Assembly (NCBI RefSeq): GCF_000966195.1
Contig: NZ_LAHL01000005.1
Coordinates: forward strand, 1-64,000
Length of the DNA stretch: 64,000 nucleotides
DNA from: Domibacillus robiginosus
Lineage (GTDB): Bacteria; Bacillota; Bacilli; Bacillales; Domibacillaceae
Direction: 5' to 3'
The notes under the pieces were generated by a model. It had not been told where the DNA came from. It saw only the letters and a list, made by a program, of their open reading frames with translations, and ran no database searches. Position numbers and translations under genes: made by a program. Position 1 is the first letter of the stretch. Every line of letters begins with the position of its first letter. Shown here one piece after another: positions 31,869 through 41,973 of the stretch.

Positions 31869-32699
31869 ATGAAAACATTGTATGCCCACCATCCAGATGA
31901 TGTAAAAAACTATACGACTGATAAACTGCGTGATCAGTTTTTAATGGAAAAGGTCTTTGTAGAGAACAGCATTCAATTAACATACAGCCATGTAGACCGG
32001 ATTATTTATGGCGGTGCAATGCCAGTAGAGAAAGCGCTAACAATGGAAGCCGGAAAGGAATTGGCGGCAGAATATTTTTTAGAGCGCCGTGAAATGGGTG
32101 TCATCAATGTCGGCGGTGACGGGAAAGTAACACTGGATGGCAAGGAATACGAGATCAACAGCCGGGACGGTCTTTATATCGGCAAAGGAACAAAAGATAT
32201 TGTGTTTGAATCAAAAAATGCTGAAAAACCAGCAAAGTTTTACATTAATTCATGCCCGGCTCACCATTCTTATCCAACCGTAAAAGTTGGGATCGATAAC
32301 GCCATCGCTCGACCAATGGGTGCAGATGAATCGATGAATAAACGGACCATTTACCAGTTTATTCATCCAGATGTATTGGAATCATGCCAGCTGAGCATGG
32401 GGATGACGATGCTGGAAAAAGGAAGCGGCTGGAACACGATGCCGTGCCATACACATGAACGCCGCATGGAAGTGTATTTCTACTTTGATATGGAAGAAGA
32501 CACACGCGTGTTTCATATGATGGGGCAGCCGCAGGAAACTCGCCACATTTTAATGGCCAACGAGCAGGCGGTACTGTCACCAAGCTGGTCCATTCACGCA
32601 GGTGCCGGCACAAATAACTATACATTTATTTGGGGTATGTGCGGCGAGAACATTGATTTTGATGATATGCAGTTTGTCGATATGAAGGATTTACGCTAA
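31869..32699 (+). CDS. kduI: 5-keto-4-deoxyuronate isomerase KduI
   Basis: KduI converts 5-keto-4-deoxyuronate, formed from unsaturated galacturonate, to 2,5-diketo-3-deoxygluconate. The 276-residue cupin-like protein has the zinc-site region MPCHTHERRMEVYFYFD and the later WSIHAGAGTNNY; length and sequence fit the family closely. The ATG follows AAAAGGAGTG. It is the first gene of an operon with kduD, kdgK and kdgA, spaced by 13 bases or less, and is under the promoter, cre-like site and KdgR-type repeat described above. Confidence 0.95.
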   Translation: MKTLYAHHPDDVKNYTTDKLRDQFLMEKVFVENSIQLTYSHVDRIIYGGAMPVEKALTMEAGKELAAEYFLERREMGVINVGGDGKVTLDGKEYEINSRDGLYIGKGTKDIVFESKNAEKPAKFYINSCPAHHSYPTVKVGIDNAIARPMGADESMNKRTIYQFIHPDVLESCQLSMGMTMLEKGSGWNTMPCHTHERRMEVYFYFDMEEDTRVFHMMGQPQETRHILMANEQAVLSPSWSIHAGAGTNNYTFIWGMCGENIDFDDMQFVDMKDLR

Positions 32700-32712
32700 G
32701 GGGGCGGACCAA

Positions 32713-33477
32713 ATGGCATTTCAACAGGCGTTCTTTTCGTTAAAAGGAAAAACGGCTCTCGTCACAGGGGCCAGAACAGGAATTGGGCAGGCTATTTCTG
32801 TTGGTCTTGCTGCTTCCGGGGCACATGTTTTATTACTCGGGCACCGAGACAATTTAGATGAAACAAAAGCGAAGATTGCCGAAGTAGAAGGAACGTGTGA
32901 AACGGTATTAATTGATTTAAGCCAGACAAGTAGTATTCGGGAGCAGATCAAGCCGGTGCTCGAAAAGCACCAGATTGATATTTTAGTCAACAACGCCGGT
33001 GTCATTTATCGCGAGCCGGCCGCCGAGTTTAGTGAATTAGAGTGGAACCGCGTGATGGATGTGAATATTAACTCCGTATTTATTTTGTCACAGGAAGCAG
33101 GCCGTGCGATGGTTGAGCGGGGCTCTGGAAAAATCATTAACATTGCGTCACTTCTTTCCTTTCAGGGCGGTGTGTTTGTTCCGGCTTACACGGCCAGCAA
33201 GCATGCGGTAGCCGGCTTAACGAAAGCGCTTGCGAATGAATGGGCAGCGAAGGGCGTGCAGGTAAATGCGATTGCGCCGGGCTATATTGAAACAAACAAT
33301 ACTGAAGCACTGCGTAACGATCCGGACCGGAGTAAATCGATTTTAGACCGTATTCCTGCAGGAAGATGGGGAGAAGCAGATGACATTGCGGGAGCAGCTG
33401 TGTTTCTTGCTTCGAAAGCAGCCGATTATGTGAACGGTCACGTGCTCGTTGTTGATGGCGGATGGATGGGAAGATAA
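32713..33477 (+). CDS. kduD: 2-deoxy-D-gluconate 3-dehydrogenase KduD
   Basis: The 254-residue short-chain dehydrogenase reduces 2,5-diketo-3-deoxygluconate to KDG with NAD(P)H. The cofactor motif is TGARTGIG (about residues 18-25), NNAG follows near residue 92, and the catalytic residues are Ser in IASLLSF, Y159 and K163. The ATG follows AAGGGGGCGG, 13 bases after kduI. Confidence 0.93.
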   Translation: MAFQQAFFSLKGKTALVTGARTGIGQAISVGLAASGAHVLLLGHRDNLDETKAKIAEVEGTCETVLIDLSQTSSIREQIKPVLEKHQIDILVNNAGVIYREPAAEFSELEWNRVMDVNINSVFILSQEAGRAMVERGSGKIINIASLLSFQGGVFVPAYTASKHAVAGLTKALANEWAAKGVQVNAIAPGYIETNNTEALRNDPDRSKSILDRIPAGRWGEADDIAGAAVFLASKAADYVNGHVLVVDGGWMGR

Positions 33478-33490
33478 GGAGGCGAAAAGA

Positions 33491-34438
33491 ATGGATGTGG
33501 TAACAATCGGCGACGGCATGATTACATTTGATCCTGCTTCGAAAGGGCCGCTTCGCTTCGTTGGTCAATTTCAGCGGAAAATTGGCGGTGCTGAACTGAA
33601 TGTGATGCTTGGCTGTGCACGTCTTGGTCTCCGCTCTGGCTGGATCAGCCGTCTTGGTAAGGACGAGTTTGGCCGTCATATTTTAAACACCGTTCGCGGA
33701 GAAGGAGTCGATATTTCTGAAGTGAAGCTCGAAGAAGGATATGCCACTTCCCTGAATTTTAAAGAAGTTCAGGAGTCAGGTGCAGGCCGGACCTTTTATT
33801 ACCGGCTTCCTTCACCTACTGAAACGCTGACACCTGAAAAATTGCCAGAGGCGTACATTAAGGAAGCTCGCATTCTTCATGTGACAGGTGTATTTCCGGC
33901 TATTCAGCCCCAAAATCGCCAGGTCATTCTTCGAGCGCTTCAAATTGCAAAAGAAAATGGCGTAAAGGTATCTTTTGATCCGAATATACGCCTCCGTCTT
34001 TGGTCAAAAGAAGAAGCCCGAGAAACGATCCTGTCTTATCTGCCGTATGTTGATTATTTATTAACGGGCCGGGAAGAGCTTGAAATTATCTTTGATTCAA
34101 CAGACGATGGTTTTCTGCGTCATGCGCTTGGTGGATTTTCATTCGAGCAGGTGATTATGAAAGATGGAGACAAAGGAGCGGCTGTGCTTCAAAACGGTTT
34201 ATGGAAGCACGTGGCGGGCTTTCCGGTAGCGAAGGTTGTAGACACAGTTGGCGCCGGGGATGGATTCGACGCCGGTTTTCTATACGGGCTGCTGCAGCAG
34301 TGGCCAGTCGAGCAATCATTAGAATTTGCCAACGCGATCGGTGCTATGGTTGTGCAGGTAAATGGTGACAACGAAGGACTTCCATATTTAGAAGAGGTAG
34401 AAGGATTTTTAGGTCAGCGTGAAACGATAGAAAGGTAG
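33491..34438 (+). CDS. kdgK: 2-keto-3-deoxygluconate kinase KdgK
   Basis: The 315-residue PfkB-family kinase phosphorylates KDG to KDPG. It has IGGAELNVMLGCARLG near residue 35 and the catalytic DTVGAGDGFDAGFLYG near residue 250. FDPNIRLRLW is characteristic of the KDG kinase branch. The ATG at 33491 follows AAGGAGGCG; the open frame back to 33449 overlaps kduD and lacks a site. It joins the products of the kdu branch and the uxa genes downstream. Confidence 0.93.
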   Translation: MDVVTIGDGMITFDPASKGPLRFVGQFQRKIGGAELNVMLGCARLGLRSGWISRLGKDEFGRHILNTVRGEGVDISEVKLEEGYATSLNFKEVQESGAGRTFYYRLPSPTETLTPEKLPEAYIKEARILHVTGVFPAIQPQNRQVILRALQIAKENGVKVSFDPNIRLRLWSKEEARETILSYLPYVDYLLTGREELEIIFDSTDDGFLRHALGGFSFEQVIMKDGDKGAAVLQNGLWKHVAGFPVAKVVDTVGAGDGFDAGFLYGLLQQWPVEQSLEFANAIGAMVVQVNGDNEGLPYLEEVEGFLGQRETIER

Positions 34439-34445
34439 GGGAACT

Positions 34446-35084
34446 ATGGTTATAGAGCAATTGACAGCAGCACCGATTGTGCCTATTTTGAGAAAGGTGC
34501 CGTACGAAAAAAGCGCTTCTATTGTACAGGCTCTTATTGATGGAGGGGTTACTTCTATTGAAGTGACAATGGAAAGCGATCGGGCCGAGGAAATTATTGC
34601 AGAATCTATTCAGTCACATGGCAGCAAGGTGCTGGTCGGAGCTGGCACGGTTCTAAATGTCAATGACTGCCGCCGGGCGATTGAAGCAGGAGCCCAGTTT
34701 ATTGTGACGCCAGCGCTGGATGAGGAAGTCACTGCTTATGCAGTCGAGCAGAACATACCGATTATTCCAGGTGTGTTCACGCCTGCTGAGATGATGCGCG
34801 CTATGAAGCTTGGGGCAGAAGCGATTAAATTGTTCCCGGCATCTGTTCTTGGTCCCGCGTTTATCAAAGATGTAAAAGGACCGCTCGGCCACATTCCGAT
34901 TATGACGACCGGCGGTATTACACTCGAAACAGCGGCTGACTATATCAAAGCAGGAGCTGCAGCTGTCGGAACGGGCAGTGCTCTGCTGAAAGGAGACTTG
35001 ATTGCCGCGAGTGACTGGGAAGGTTTAAAGAAAGAAACAGAAAAATGGCTTCAAGCTGTAACGAGCCAGAAGGTGATGGGCTAA
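34446..35084 (+). CDS. kdgA: KDPG aldolase KdgA
   Basis: The 212-residue class I aldolase splits 2-keto-3-deoxy-6-phosphogluconate into pyruvate and glyceraldehyde 3-phosphate. The catalytic glutamate is E39 (SIEVTM) and the Schiff-base lysine K128 (AIKLFPAS). It starts eight bases after the kdgK stop, after GGTAGGGGAAC. The end of the gene runs into a GGCTAAAAAAGCC mini-hairpin at the stop codon, then a larger structured element. Confidence 0.93.
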   Translation: MVIEQLTAAPIVPILRKVPYEKSASIVQALIDGGVTSIEVTMESDRAEEIIAESIQSHGSKVLVGAGTVLNVNDCRRAIEAGAQFIVTPALDEEVTAYAVEQNIPIIPGVFTPAEMMRAMKLGAEAIKLFPASVLGPAFIKDVKGPLGHIPIMTTGGITLETAADYIKAGAAAVGTGSALLKGDLIAASDWEGLKKETEKWLQAVTSQKVMG

Positions 35085-35114
35085 AAAAGCCGGATGGCCA
35101 GAGTACGAAAAAAC

Positions 35115-35180
35115 AGGCCGGAATGTTTGCCTGGCGACCCAAGCATTTGTGATGGAGGTCGCCAGGTTACCCATTCTGGC
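35115..35180. ncRNA. Two-tier structured element between kdgA and the isomerase gene
   Basis: GGCCGGAATG (35115-35124) pairs with CATTCTGGCT (35171-35180), using two G-U pairs. Inside it CCTGGCGACC (35129-35138) pairs perfectly with GGTCGCCAGG (35156-35165) around a 17-base loop. No T run follows, so it is not a standard terminator. It lies 46 bases ahead of the next start codon and could be a processing or stability element, or a cis-regulatory RNA. Confidence 0.5.
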
Positions 35181-35225
35181 TCATTTTCATTTTTATAGTC
35201 TATAGAGGAACAGGAGGAAGCAAAG

Positions 35226-36053
35226 ATGAAATTAGGTCTTCGGGGACACGATTTAGAAAAAATGCCGGCAGAGGAGCTGGCCCGGACGATTTCCCAAAAA
35301 GGATTTAATGCGGTACAGCTGGCGGTAGGAAAATCTTTTGACTTTTATACGGGGCCTGGCAGCTTAACGAAGGACATTTCCCGGGAAATCGGCGAGACAT
35401 TTCTTCGGCATGATGTGCAAATTGCAGTACTCGGCTGTTATATCCAGATGATCCATCCAGACCTTGAGATACGCCGGCGTGAACTGGATCGTTTCAAGGA
35501 GCATCTTGCTGCTGCCAAAGACTTTGGCTGCCTGCTGGTTGGGACGGAAACAGGAAATGTTCATGCAGAAATTGCTTATACAACGGATAACTTCGAGGAA
35601 GAACCATTTTTAGCGGTTGTGGAAAGCATGAAAGAATTAGCAGCAGAAGCGGAAGTGCAGGATGCGGTGATTGGAGTAGAAGCCGGTGTAAATCATCCGA
35701 TCTACTCGCCAGAAACGATGAAGCGGCTGCTTGACCTTGTTGATTCAGATCATGTGCGTGTTATTTTTGATCCGGTAAATTTCCTGACGGCTGAAACATG
35801 GGAAAATCAAGCTGCTATATTTGAAAAGGCGTTTGAGCTGTTCGGAGACAAAATTGCTGTGCTGCATGCCAAGGATGTAGAGCTTACAGATGGTTCGCTT
35901 CAGGCGGTTCCGGTAGGAAAAGGCTTGATTGATTACGAAACAGTTTTCCGGCTGATCCGGGAAACCGGACGGGTGATACCGGTGCTGCTTGAGGATGTGC
36001 GTGAACCGTTTATTGAAGAAAGCCGCCAATTTTTAGCAGCACAAAATCACTGA
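35226..36053 (+). CDS. Sugar phosphate isomerase/epimerase-family protein (TIM barrel)
   Basis: The 275-residue xylose-isomerase-like barrel protein has likely metal ligands in VGTETGN (about residue 106), GVEAGVNHP (about 153-161), IFDPVNF (about 179), VLHAKDVEL (about 218) and the final LLEDV. Start: ATG with AGGAGGAAGC upstream. Its place between kdgA and the yes genes suggests it isomerises or epimerises an intermediate of rhamnogalacturonan breakdown, but I know no assigned function. It is separated from both neighbours by structured DNA and may have its own control. Confidence 0.7.
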   Translation: MKLGLRGHDLEKMPAEELARTISQKGFNAVQLAVGKSFDFYTGPGSLTKDISREIGETFLRHDVQIAVLGCYIQMIHPDLEIRRRELDRFKEHLAAAKDFGCLLVGTETGNVHAEIAYTTDNFEEEPFLAVVESMKELAAEAEVQDAVIGVEAGVNHPIYSPETMKRLLDLVDSDHVRVIFDPVNFLTAETWENQAAIFEKAFELFGDKIAVLHAKDVELTDGSLQAVPVGKGLIDYETVFRLIRETGRVIPVLLEDVREPFIEESRQFLAAQNH

Positions 36054-36081
36054 TTTTTAAACAAACTCCCCGGAAAAGTTC

Positions 36082-36107
36082 TATCGAAATTTTTTCCAAT
36101 TTCGATA
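36082..36107. promoter_or_regulatory. Perfect 10-bp inverted repeat upstream of yesL
   Basis: TATCGAAATT and AATTTCGATA flank TTTTCC, 25 bases before yesL. It could be an operator, or a weak terminator of the preceding gene, although no T run follows the second arm. Confidence 0.45.
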
Positions 36108-36132
36108 AACTGAATAAAAAGGGGATGATATA

Positions 36133-36768
36133 ATGGTACAAATGATGACCAATGGTGTGTACCGGTTTTGCGAGTGGATTACCCGCCTGGCTTACTTAAA
36201 CATTTTATGGATAGCGTTTTCACTGGCGGGCCTGCTCGTTTTTGGTTTTTTCCCGGCCACAGCAGCCCTGTTTTCCGTTACACGTAAATGGACGATGGGA
36301 GAAACGGACACACCTGTTTTTCGGACATTTTGGACTGCTTATAAGGAAACATTCTGGCGGTCCAACCGGCTGGGACTGATCATTACACTGCCGGCTGTTT
36401 TATTCGGAGCCAATTTTATGATTTTTGAGCAGTACGGGGCACCGCTTCCGTTTATGCCATTTCTTTTAACAAGCTTTTTTTTGTTGTATAGCGTAGTTGC
36501 ATTATTTGTTTTTCCGGTGTATGTTCACTATAACGTCCCGCTCAAACAAACGGTTAAGTATTCGCTTTTTATCGGGCTCTTACGCCCTGTTCACACAGTG
36601 ATGATGATCGCGAGTCTGGTCGGAATGGTATATGTTATTATGCAGCATATTACGTTTGTTCTGTTCTTTAGTGGAAGCGCTTTCGGATTCGTACTGATGT
36701 GGTTTGCGATGAAGGCGTTTCACACGGTGGCTGAAAAGCAGAAAGAAACTTCTCTGCAGCAAACGTAA
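36133..36768 (+). CDS. yesL: YesL-family membrane protein (DUF624)
   Basis: The 211-residue protein has about five membrane segments. Opening residues RFCEWITRLAYLNILWIAFSLAGLLVFGFFPATAALF are typical of the YesL/DUF624 family. This family is regularly encoded beside the YesM-YesN two-component system and oligosaccharide ABC transporters, but its biochemical role is unknown. The ATG follows AAAAAGGGGATG. yesM begins 22 bases downstream. Confidence 0.88.
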   Translation: MVQMMTNGVYRFCEWITRLAYLNILWIAFSLAGLLVFGFFPATAALFSVTRKWTMGETDTPVFRTFWTAYKETFWRSNRLGLIITLPAVLFGANFMIFEQYGAPLPFMPFLLTSFFLLYSVVALFVFPVYVHYNVPLKQTVKYSLFIGLLRPVHTVMMIASLVGMVYVIMQHITFVLFFSGSAFGFVLMWFAMKAFHTVAEKQKETSLQQT

Positions 36769-36790
36769 AGAGTGCGCCGGAGGAGGATAC

Positions 36791-38587
36791 ATGTTCTTGA
36801 AGCAGTTATGGGAACAGCTTGTTATCGCATTTGAAAATTTAAAAATCAAGTATAAGTTTATTTTGTTTGTTTCAGCCATTATGTGTGTATTTTTACTTTT
36901 TACGATTGCCGGTCTTCAGTACGCATTTACAACGTACGATCAACAAATTTACCGGAAGTCCTCTCAGGTACTGAGTATGTCATCTGACAGTGTGGAAAAT
37001 GAACTGCAGCGTATTCAGGATATTTCATTTGAAATTGTCACCGATCCTTCCCTTATTCAGCAGACAGCCCTTACAAAGAAAGAAACAAATCGTTATGAGC
37101 AATACGGCATTCAAACAGCGATCAGCAACCGGCTCAGCGACTATATCAGCTCTGAAAAGTACATTCATTCTATTTACCTGATTGATGCAAATGGAAAAAT
37201 GTATTCAGCGGGAAATTCACTGGCGCCGGCATCTGAAGAAGAAAAAGCTATGCTGATCGAGCGAGCAGAGCAGGCACATGGTTCAAACGTATGGATAACA
37301 GCTGATGGCAAAAACCGCTTCCTGACCGCTGTCCGGCAAATCCGCTCCTATGAAAACTTGAGCATGGAAAACCTTGGAACCATTGTGATTCGTGCTGACC
37401 TGGAAAAGATTGTCTCGTCTCTGCCTGAAGAGTGGGAAGATACACAAAGCAATACGATGATTTCAAATGGCAGCCATGTGTTTTTTTCTGAAGAAGATAT
37501 TCGTCCATTCCGCTCATTTGATTTTTCAAAGCAGACAGAGCAAGGCTACACGGTCAAGGAACTTAATGGAAGCCGTTACTTTGTAACATACGTAAAAACG
37601 TCGTTTGCAAATTGGACATACTGGCATTTCATTCCTTTTGATGCTGTGTTTTCAAATATTACAAAAGTAAAGTATTCAATCATAGCCGCATTTGTCGTTT
37701 TACTGCTGGCTGTCATTATGGCCGTGGTTCATTTTACGCGAAAGATTACCACGCCGATTGAAGAGCTGGTCCGAACGATGCATCACATACAGAAAGGGGA
37801 TTTTGCAATCGCGGAAACGCTGCCGCCGCCTCCACGACATCAGGACGAGATCGGGATGCTGCACCGCGATTTTACATTTATGGTTCAGCGCATTAATGAG
37901 CTCATCAAAGAAAACTATGAAAAACAGCTGCTCGTAAAAGAAACGGAATTTAAAGCGCTGCAAGCACAGATCAATCCGCACTTTTTGTATAACACACTTG
38001 AATCAGTCAACTGGCTGGCGAAAGCAAACAAACAGACGCAAATTTCTAAAATGGTAGAGTCCCTTGCCTATTTGCTGCGGAACTCCGTTAATGTAAAAGA
38101 AGACATCGTCACCATTCAGCAGGAAGTAGATTTAGTCAGCCATTACGTAACCATTCAAAAATACCGCTTTGAAGACCGACTTGATTTTCACATCGACGTG
38201 GAACCGGCTGTGTTTGATTGCCGTATTCCAAAATTAACGATTCAGCCGTTAATTGAAAATGCGATTCACTATGCGCTTGAGAAAATGATCCATCCGTGTA
38301 CGATTACCATTAAAGCATACAAGAAACAAGATGCTGTTTTTGTAACAGTGGAAGACAATGGGCCTGGAATGGATGCGCAATTTTTGCAAAAGCTGTACAA
38401 AGGAGAAGTAAAAACACGCGGGACAGGCATTGGACTGAAAAATATTGATGAGCGGACTAAGCTGTTTTTTGGGGAGAAGTACGGGGTTTCAATCCACAGC
38501 ATACCGGAAAGCGGCACGGCTGTGACGGTTTTTTTACCTTACAAAACGGGAGATGAAAATCATGTACAAAGTGTTGCTGGCGGATGA
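36791..38587 (+). CDS. yesM: Sensor histidine kinase YesM
   Basis: The 598-residue membrane kinase has a transmembrane segment near residues 18-42, a long extracytoplasmic sensor, a second segment near 297-320 and HAMP about 320-372. The phospho-acceptor is H397 in INPHFLYNTLESVNWL. An ATPase domain follows with LIENAIHYAL and GTGIGLKNI. The short HFLYN box marks the LytS/YesM class. It would sense pectin-derived oligosaccharides outside the cell, directly or through the binding protein, and phosphorylate YesN. The ATG follows GGAGGAGG. Its end overlaps yesN by 26 bases. Confidence 0.9.
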   Translation: MFLKQLWEQLVIAFENLKIKYKFILFVSAIMCVFLLFTIAGLQYAFTTYDQQIYRKSSQVLSMSSDSVENELQRIQDISFEIVTDPSLIQQTALTKKETNRYEQYGIQTAISNRLSDYISSEKYIHSIYLIDANGKMYSAGNSLAPASEEEKAMLIERAEQAHGSNVWITADGKNRFLTAVRQIRSYENLSMENLGTIVIRADLEKIVSSLPEEWEDTQSNTMISNGSHVFFSEEDIRPFRSFDFSKQTEQGYTVKELNGSRYFVTYVKTSFANWTYWHFIPFDAVFSNITKVKYSIIAAFVVLLLAVIMAVVHFTRKITTPIEELVRTMHHIQKGDFAIAETLPPPPRHQDEIGMLHRDFTFMVQRINELIKENYEKQLLVKETEFKALQAQINPHFLYNTLESVNWLAKANKQTQISKMVESLAYLLRNSVNVKEDIVTIQQEVDLVSHYVTIQKYRFEDRLDFHIDVEPAVFDCRIPKLTIQPLIENAIHYALEKMIHPCTITIKAYKKQDAVFVTVEDNGPGMDAQFLQKLYKGEVKTRGTGIGLKNIDERTKLFFGEKYGVSIHSIPESGTAVTVFLPYKTGDENHVQSVAGG

Positions 38588-39344
38588 TGAGCGCATCATT
38601 TTGGAAGGGATTTCAAATGTCATTGACTGGCAGTCAATCGATACAGAGCTGGTTGCCACAGCACGAAACGGGGTAGAAGCTTATGAAAAAATTGCCGAGT
38701 ATCGTCCGCATATTGTGATCAGCGATATTAAAATGCCAGGCATGGACGGGCTTGAGCTTGCCGGGAAAGTACAAACTGATTTTCCAGATATTCAATTTAT
38801 CATTTTATCAGGATTCAGTGAATTTGAGTATGCACGCTGTGCGATGCAGCACGGGGTTAAAAACTATTTGCTAAAGCCCTGTAATGAAGCGGACATTATC
38901 GAAACGGTTACAGGTGCGGTAAAGAACATTAAACAGCGTGAGCAGCAGCGGCAACAGCTGTCGGACGTGCAGTCGAAGCAGGTTATGGAAGAAAAACGGC
39001 AGCCGTGCAAAGCATATTCGCCGGTTATTAATGAAGTAGTGGATATTATTTATACCCATTTTGGTGATAAACATTTGTCTTTAAAGTGGGTGGCAGGCCA
39101 AATGCTGTATATGAATGCAGACTATCTTGGAAAGCTGTTTAAGCAGGAAACGAATGAGCGCTTTTCCGTTTATTTAACCAAAGTCCGTATTGAAGAAGCG
39201 ATGAAGCAAATTGGACAGATGGATGATGTAAGAGTAGCTGATCTGGCGGAGCGAACTGGCTTCGGTGATAATCCGCAATACTTCAGTCAGGTATTTAAAA
39301 AGTATACAGGTGTTACGCCGACAGAATACCGAAAAGCCATTTAA
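38562..39344 (+). CDS. yesN: Response regulator YesN (receiver plus AraC-type DNA-binding domain)
   Basis: The 260-residue protein has a receiver domain (about 1-120) with phospho-acceptor D55 (VISDIKMPGMDG), acidic pair DD in LLADDER and K104-region LLKPC. A C-terminal AraC double helix-turn-helix (about 165-258) ends FKKYTGVTPTEYRKAI. It is shorter than the 368-residue Bacillus subtilis YesN, with a trimmed linker. I prefer the ATG at 38562, ten bases after GGGAG, over the one at 38553, which abuts that site. It probably activates the yesO operon directly downstream. Confidence 0.9.
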   Translation: MYKVLLADDERIILEGISNVIDWQSIDTELVATARNGVEAYEKIAEYRPHIVISDIKMPGMDGLELAGKVQTDFPDIQFIILSGFSEFEYARCAMQHGVKNYLLKPCNEADIIETVTGAVKNIKQREQQRQQLSDVQSKQVMEEKRQPCKAYSPVINEVVDIIYTHFGDKHLSLKWVAGQMLYMNADYLGKLFKQETNERFSVYLTKVRIEEAMKQIGQMDDVRVADLAERTGFGDNPQYFSQVFKKYTGVTPTEYRKAI

Positions 39345-39354
39345 ACAGCTCCAT

Positions 39355-39378
39355 CCTGACCCTGGTCAGGGTATTTTT
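39355..39378 (+). terminator. Terminator after yesN
   Basis: CCTGACC and GGTCAGG pair around CT, then GTATTTTTTTT follows. yesO is therefore probably transcribed from its own promoter. Confidence 0.75.
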
Positions 39379-39469
39379 TTTGACATTTTGTCCATCACTG
39401 TTTTTTAAACATTGTTGTCGGGTTTTTCCATTTAAATTATTTTAAAAATCCATAAAATAAGGATTGTAA

Positions 39470-40813
<1,344 letters not shown>

Positions 40814-41070
40814 TACCATACGAAACATTCAGTTTGTTTGGACGGCTGGGTTTTGTCGAGATGTGGCTGCATTTTCGCCTGAAATGGCTGAATAAAAAAG
40901 TGAATGGCTGGATAACAACTGGTAAATGGATAAACCAGCCCTTCCTCAGTTCAATTCAGCTGTGATCAATGAAAATCCAGACACAAGCAGCACAAATCCA
41001 GCCGTCTTATCATGAAAAACACGAAACCGAATGGCGCTTTTCTTTAAAAATACGAAAGGACGTGACCCCA
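40814..41070 (+). other. Non-coding gap between yesO and yesP
   Basis: These 257 bases hold no supported gene. The open frame reaching back from yesP to 40969 has no ribosome binding site. GGCTGG near 40903 and CCAGCC near 40936 can pair. The motif ATGGCTG recurs in loose phase. A stability or processing element between the abundant binding-protein message and the permease message would be usual here, but the sequence does not prove it. Confidence 0.4.
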
Positions 41071-41970
41071 ATGAAACTACGCCCGGCAGGAGATAATCTC
41101 GCAGGCTATGCGTTTATCTCTCCATTCATTATTGGATTTCTTGCCTTCACTATTATTCCAATGGTTATTTCGCTTTACTTGTCTTTCACAAGCTATGACT
41201 TGTTTACAACACCTCAGTGGGTTGGGCTTGCCAACTACATTGAAATGTTTACTGGAGATGAAAAATACTGGACCACAATTAAAGTAACCTTCACCTATGT
41301 GCTGGCCGGGGTGCCGCTTCGCTTAACATTTGCTCTTATTGTCGCGATGCTGTTAAACCGTGCTTCCCGTATGGTAGGCATATACCGGACACTGTTTTAC
41401 CTGCCGTCCATCATTGGCGGAAGTGTTGCGGTAGCGATTATGTGGCGCAACATTTTCGGGAATGAAGGGACGATTAATCAAATTCTATTTTTTATGGGGA
41501 TTGACCAAAAAATCTACTGGTATCAGGACCCGACTTCCGCTCTTTGGACTTTAATCATGCTGTCTGTATGGCAATTCGGTTCTTCTATGCTGATTTTCCT
41601 GGCTGGCTTGAAAAACATTTCACCTGAATACTATGAAGCTGCAAGCGTAGACGGTGCTAATCCATTCCAGAAATTTTTTAAAATTACATTGCCGCTCCTC
41701 AGCCCAATCATTTTCTTTAACCTTGTGATGCAAACGATTTCCGCGTTTATGACCTTTACACCGGCTTATATTATTTCTAAAGGAGAAGGCGGCCCGCTTG
41801 ATGGGACACTTCTGTACTCGCTTTACCTGTTCCAAAAGGCATTTAACTTCTTCCAGATGGGCTATGCCTCTGCCATGGCATGGGTCATGCTGTTGATCGT
41901 CGGACTTTTAACACTGATTTTATTTAAAACATCCAAGTACTGGGTGCACTACGAATCGAAGGAGGGGTAA
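41071..41970 (+). CDS. yesP: ABC transporter permease YesP
   Basis: The 299-residue inner-membrane permease has six predicted membrane segments and the ATPase-contact EAA loop EYYEAASVDGANPFQKFFKITLPLL. NLAGYAFISPFIIGFLAFTIIP opens the first segment. The ATG at 41071 lies ten bases after AAAGGA. Together with YesQ it forms the channel for oligosaccharides delivered by YesO. Confidence 0.9.
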   Translation: MKLRPAGDNLAGYAFISPFIIGFLAFTIIPMVISLYLSFTSYDLFTTPQWVGLANYIEMFTGDEKYWTTIKVTFTYVLAGVPLRLTFALIVAMLLNRASRMVGIYRTLFYLPSIIGGSVAVAIMWRNIFGNEGTINQILFFMGIDQKIYWYQDPTSALWTLIMLSVWQFGSSMLIFLAGLKNISPEYYEAASVDGANPFQKFFKITLPLLSPIIFFNLVMQTISAFMTFTPAYIISKGEGGPLDGTLLYSLYLFQKAFNFFQMGYASAMAWVMLLIVGLLTLILFKTSKYWVHYESKEG

Positions 41971-41973
41971 CGA

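Noticed and set aside
33137-33679. 180-codon frame on the - strand across kduD and kdgK
   Set aside because: It is a shadow of two clear genes on the opposite strand, without any start signal or recognisable domain.
40969-41070. 34-codon N-terminal extension of YesP
   Set aside because: The extension is polar and unlike the family, and the ATG at 41071 has a good ribosome binding site.
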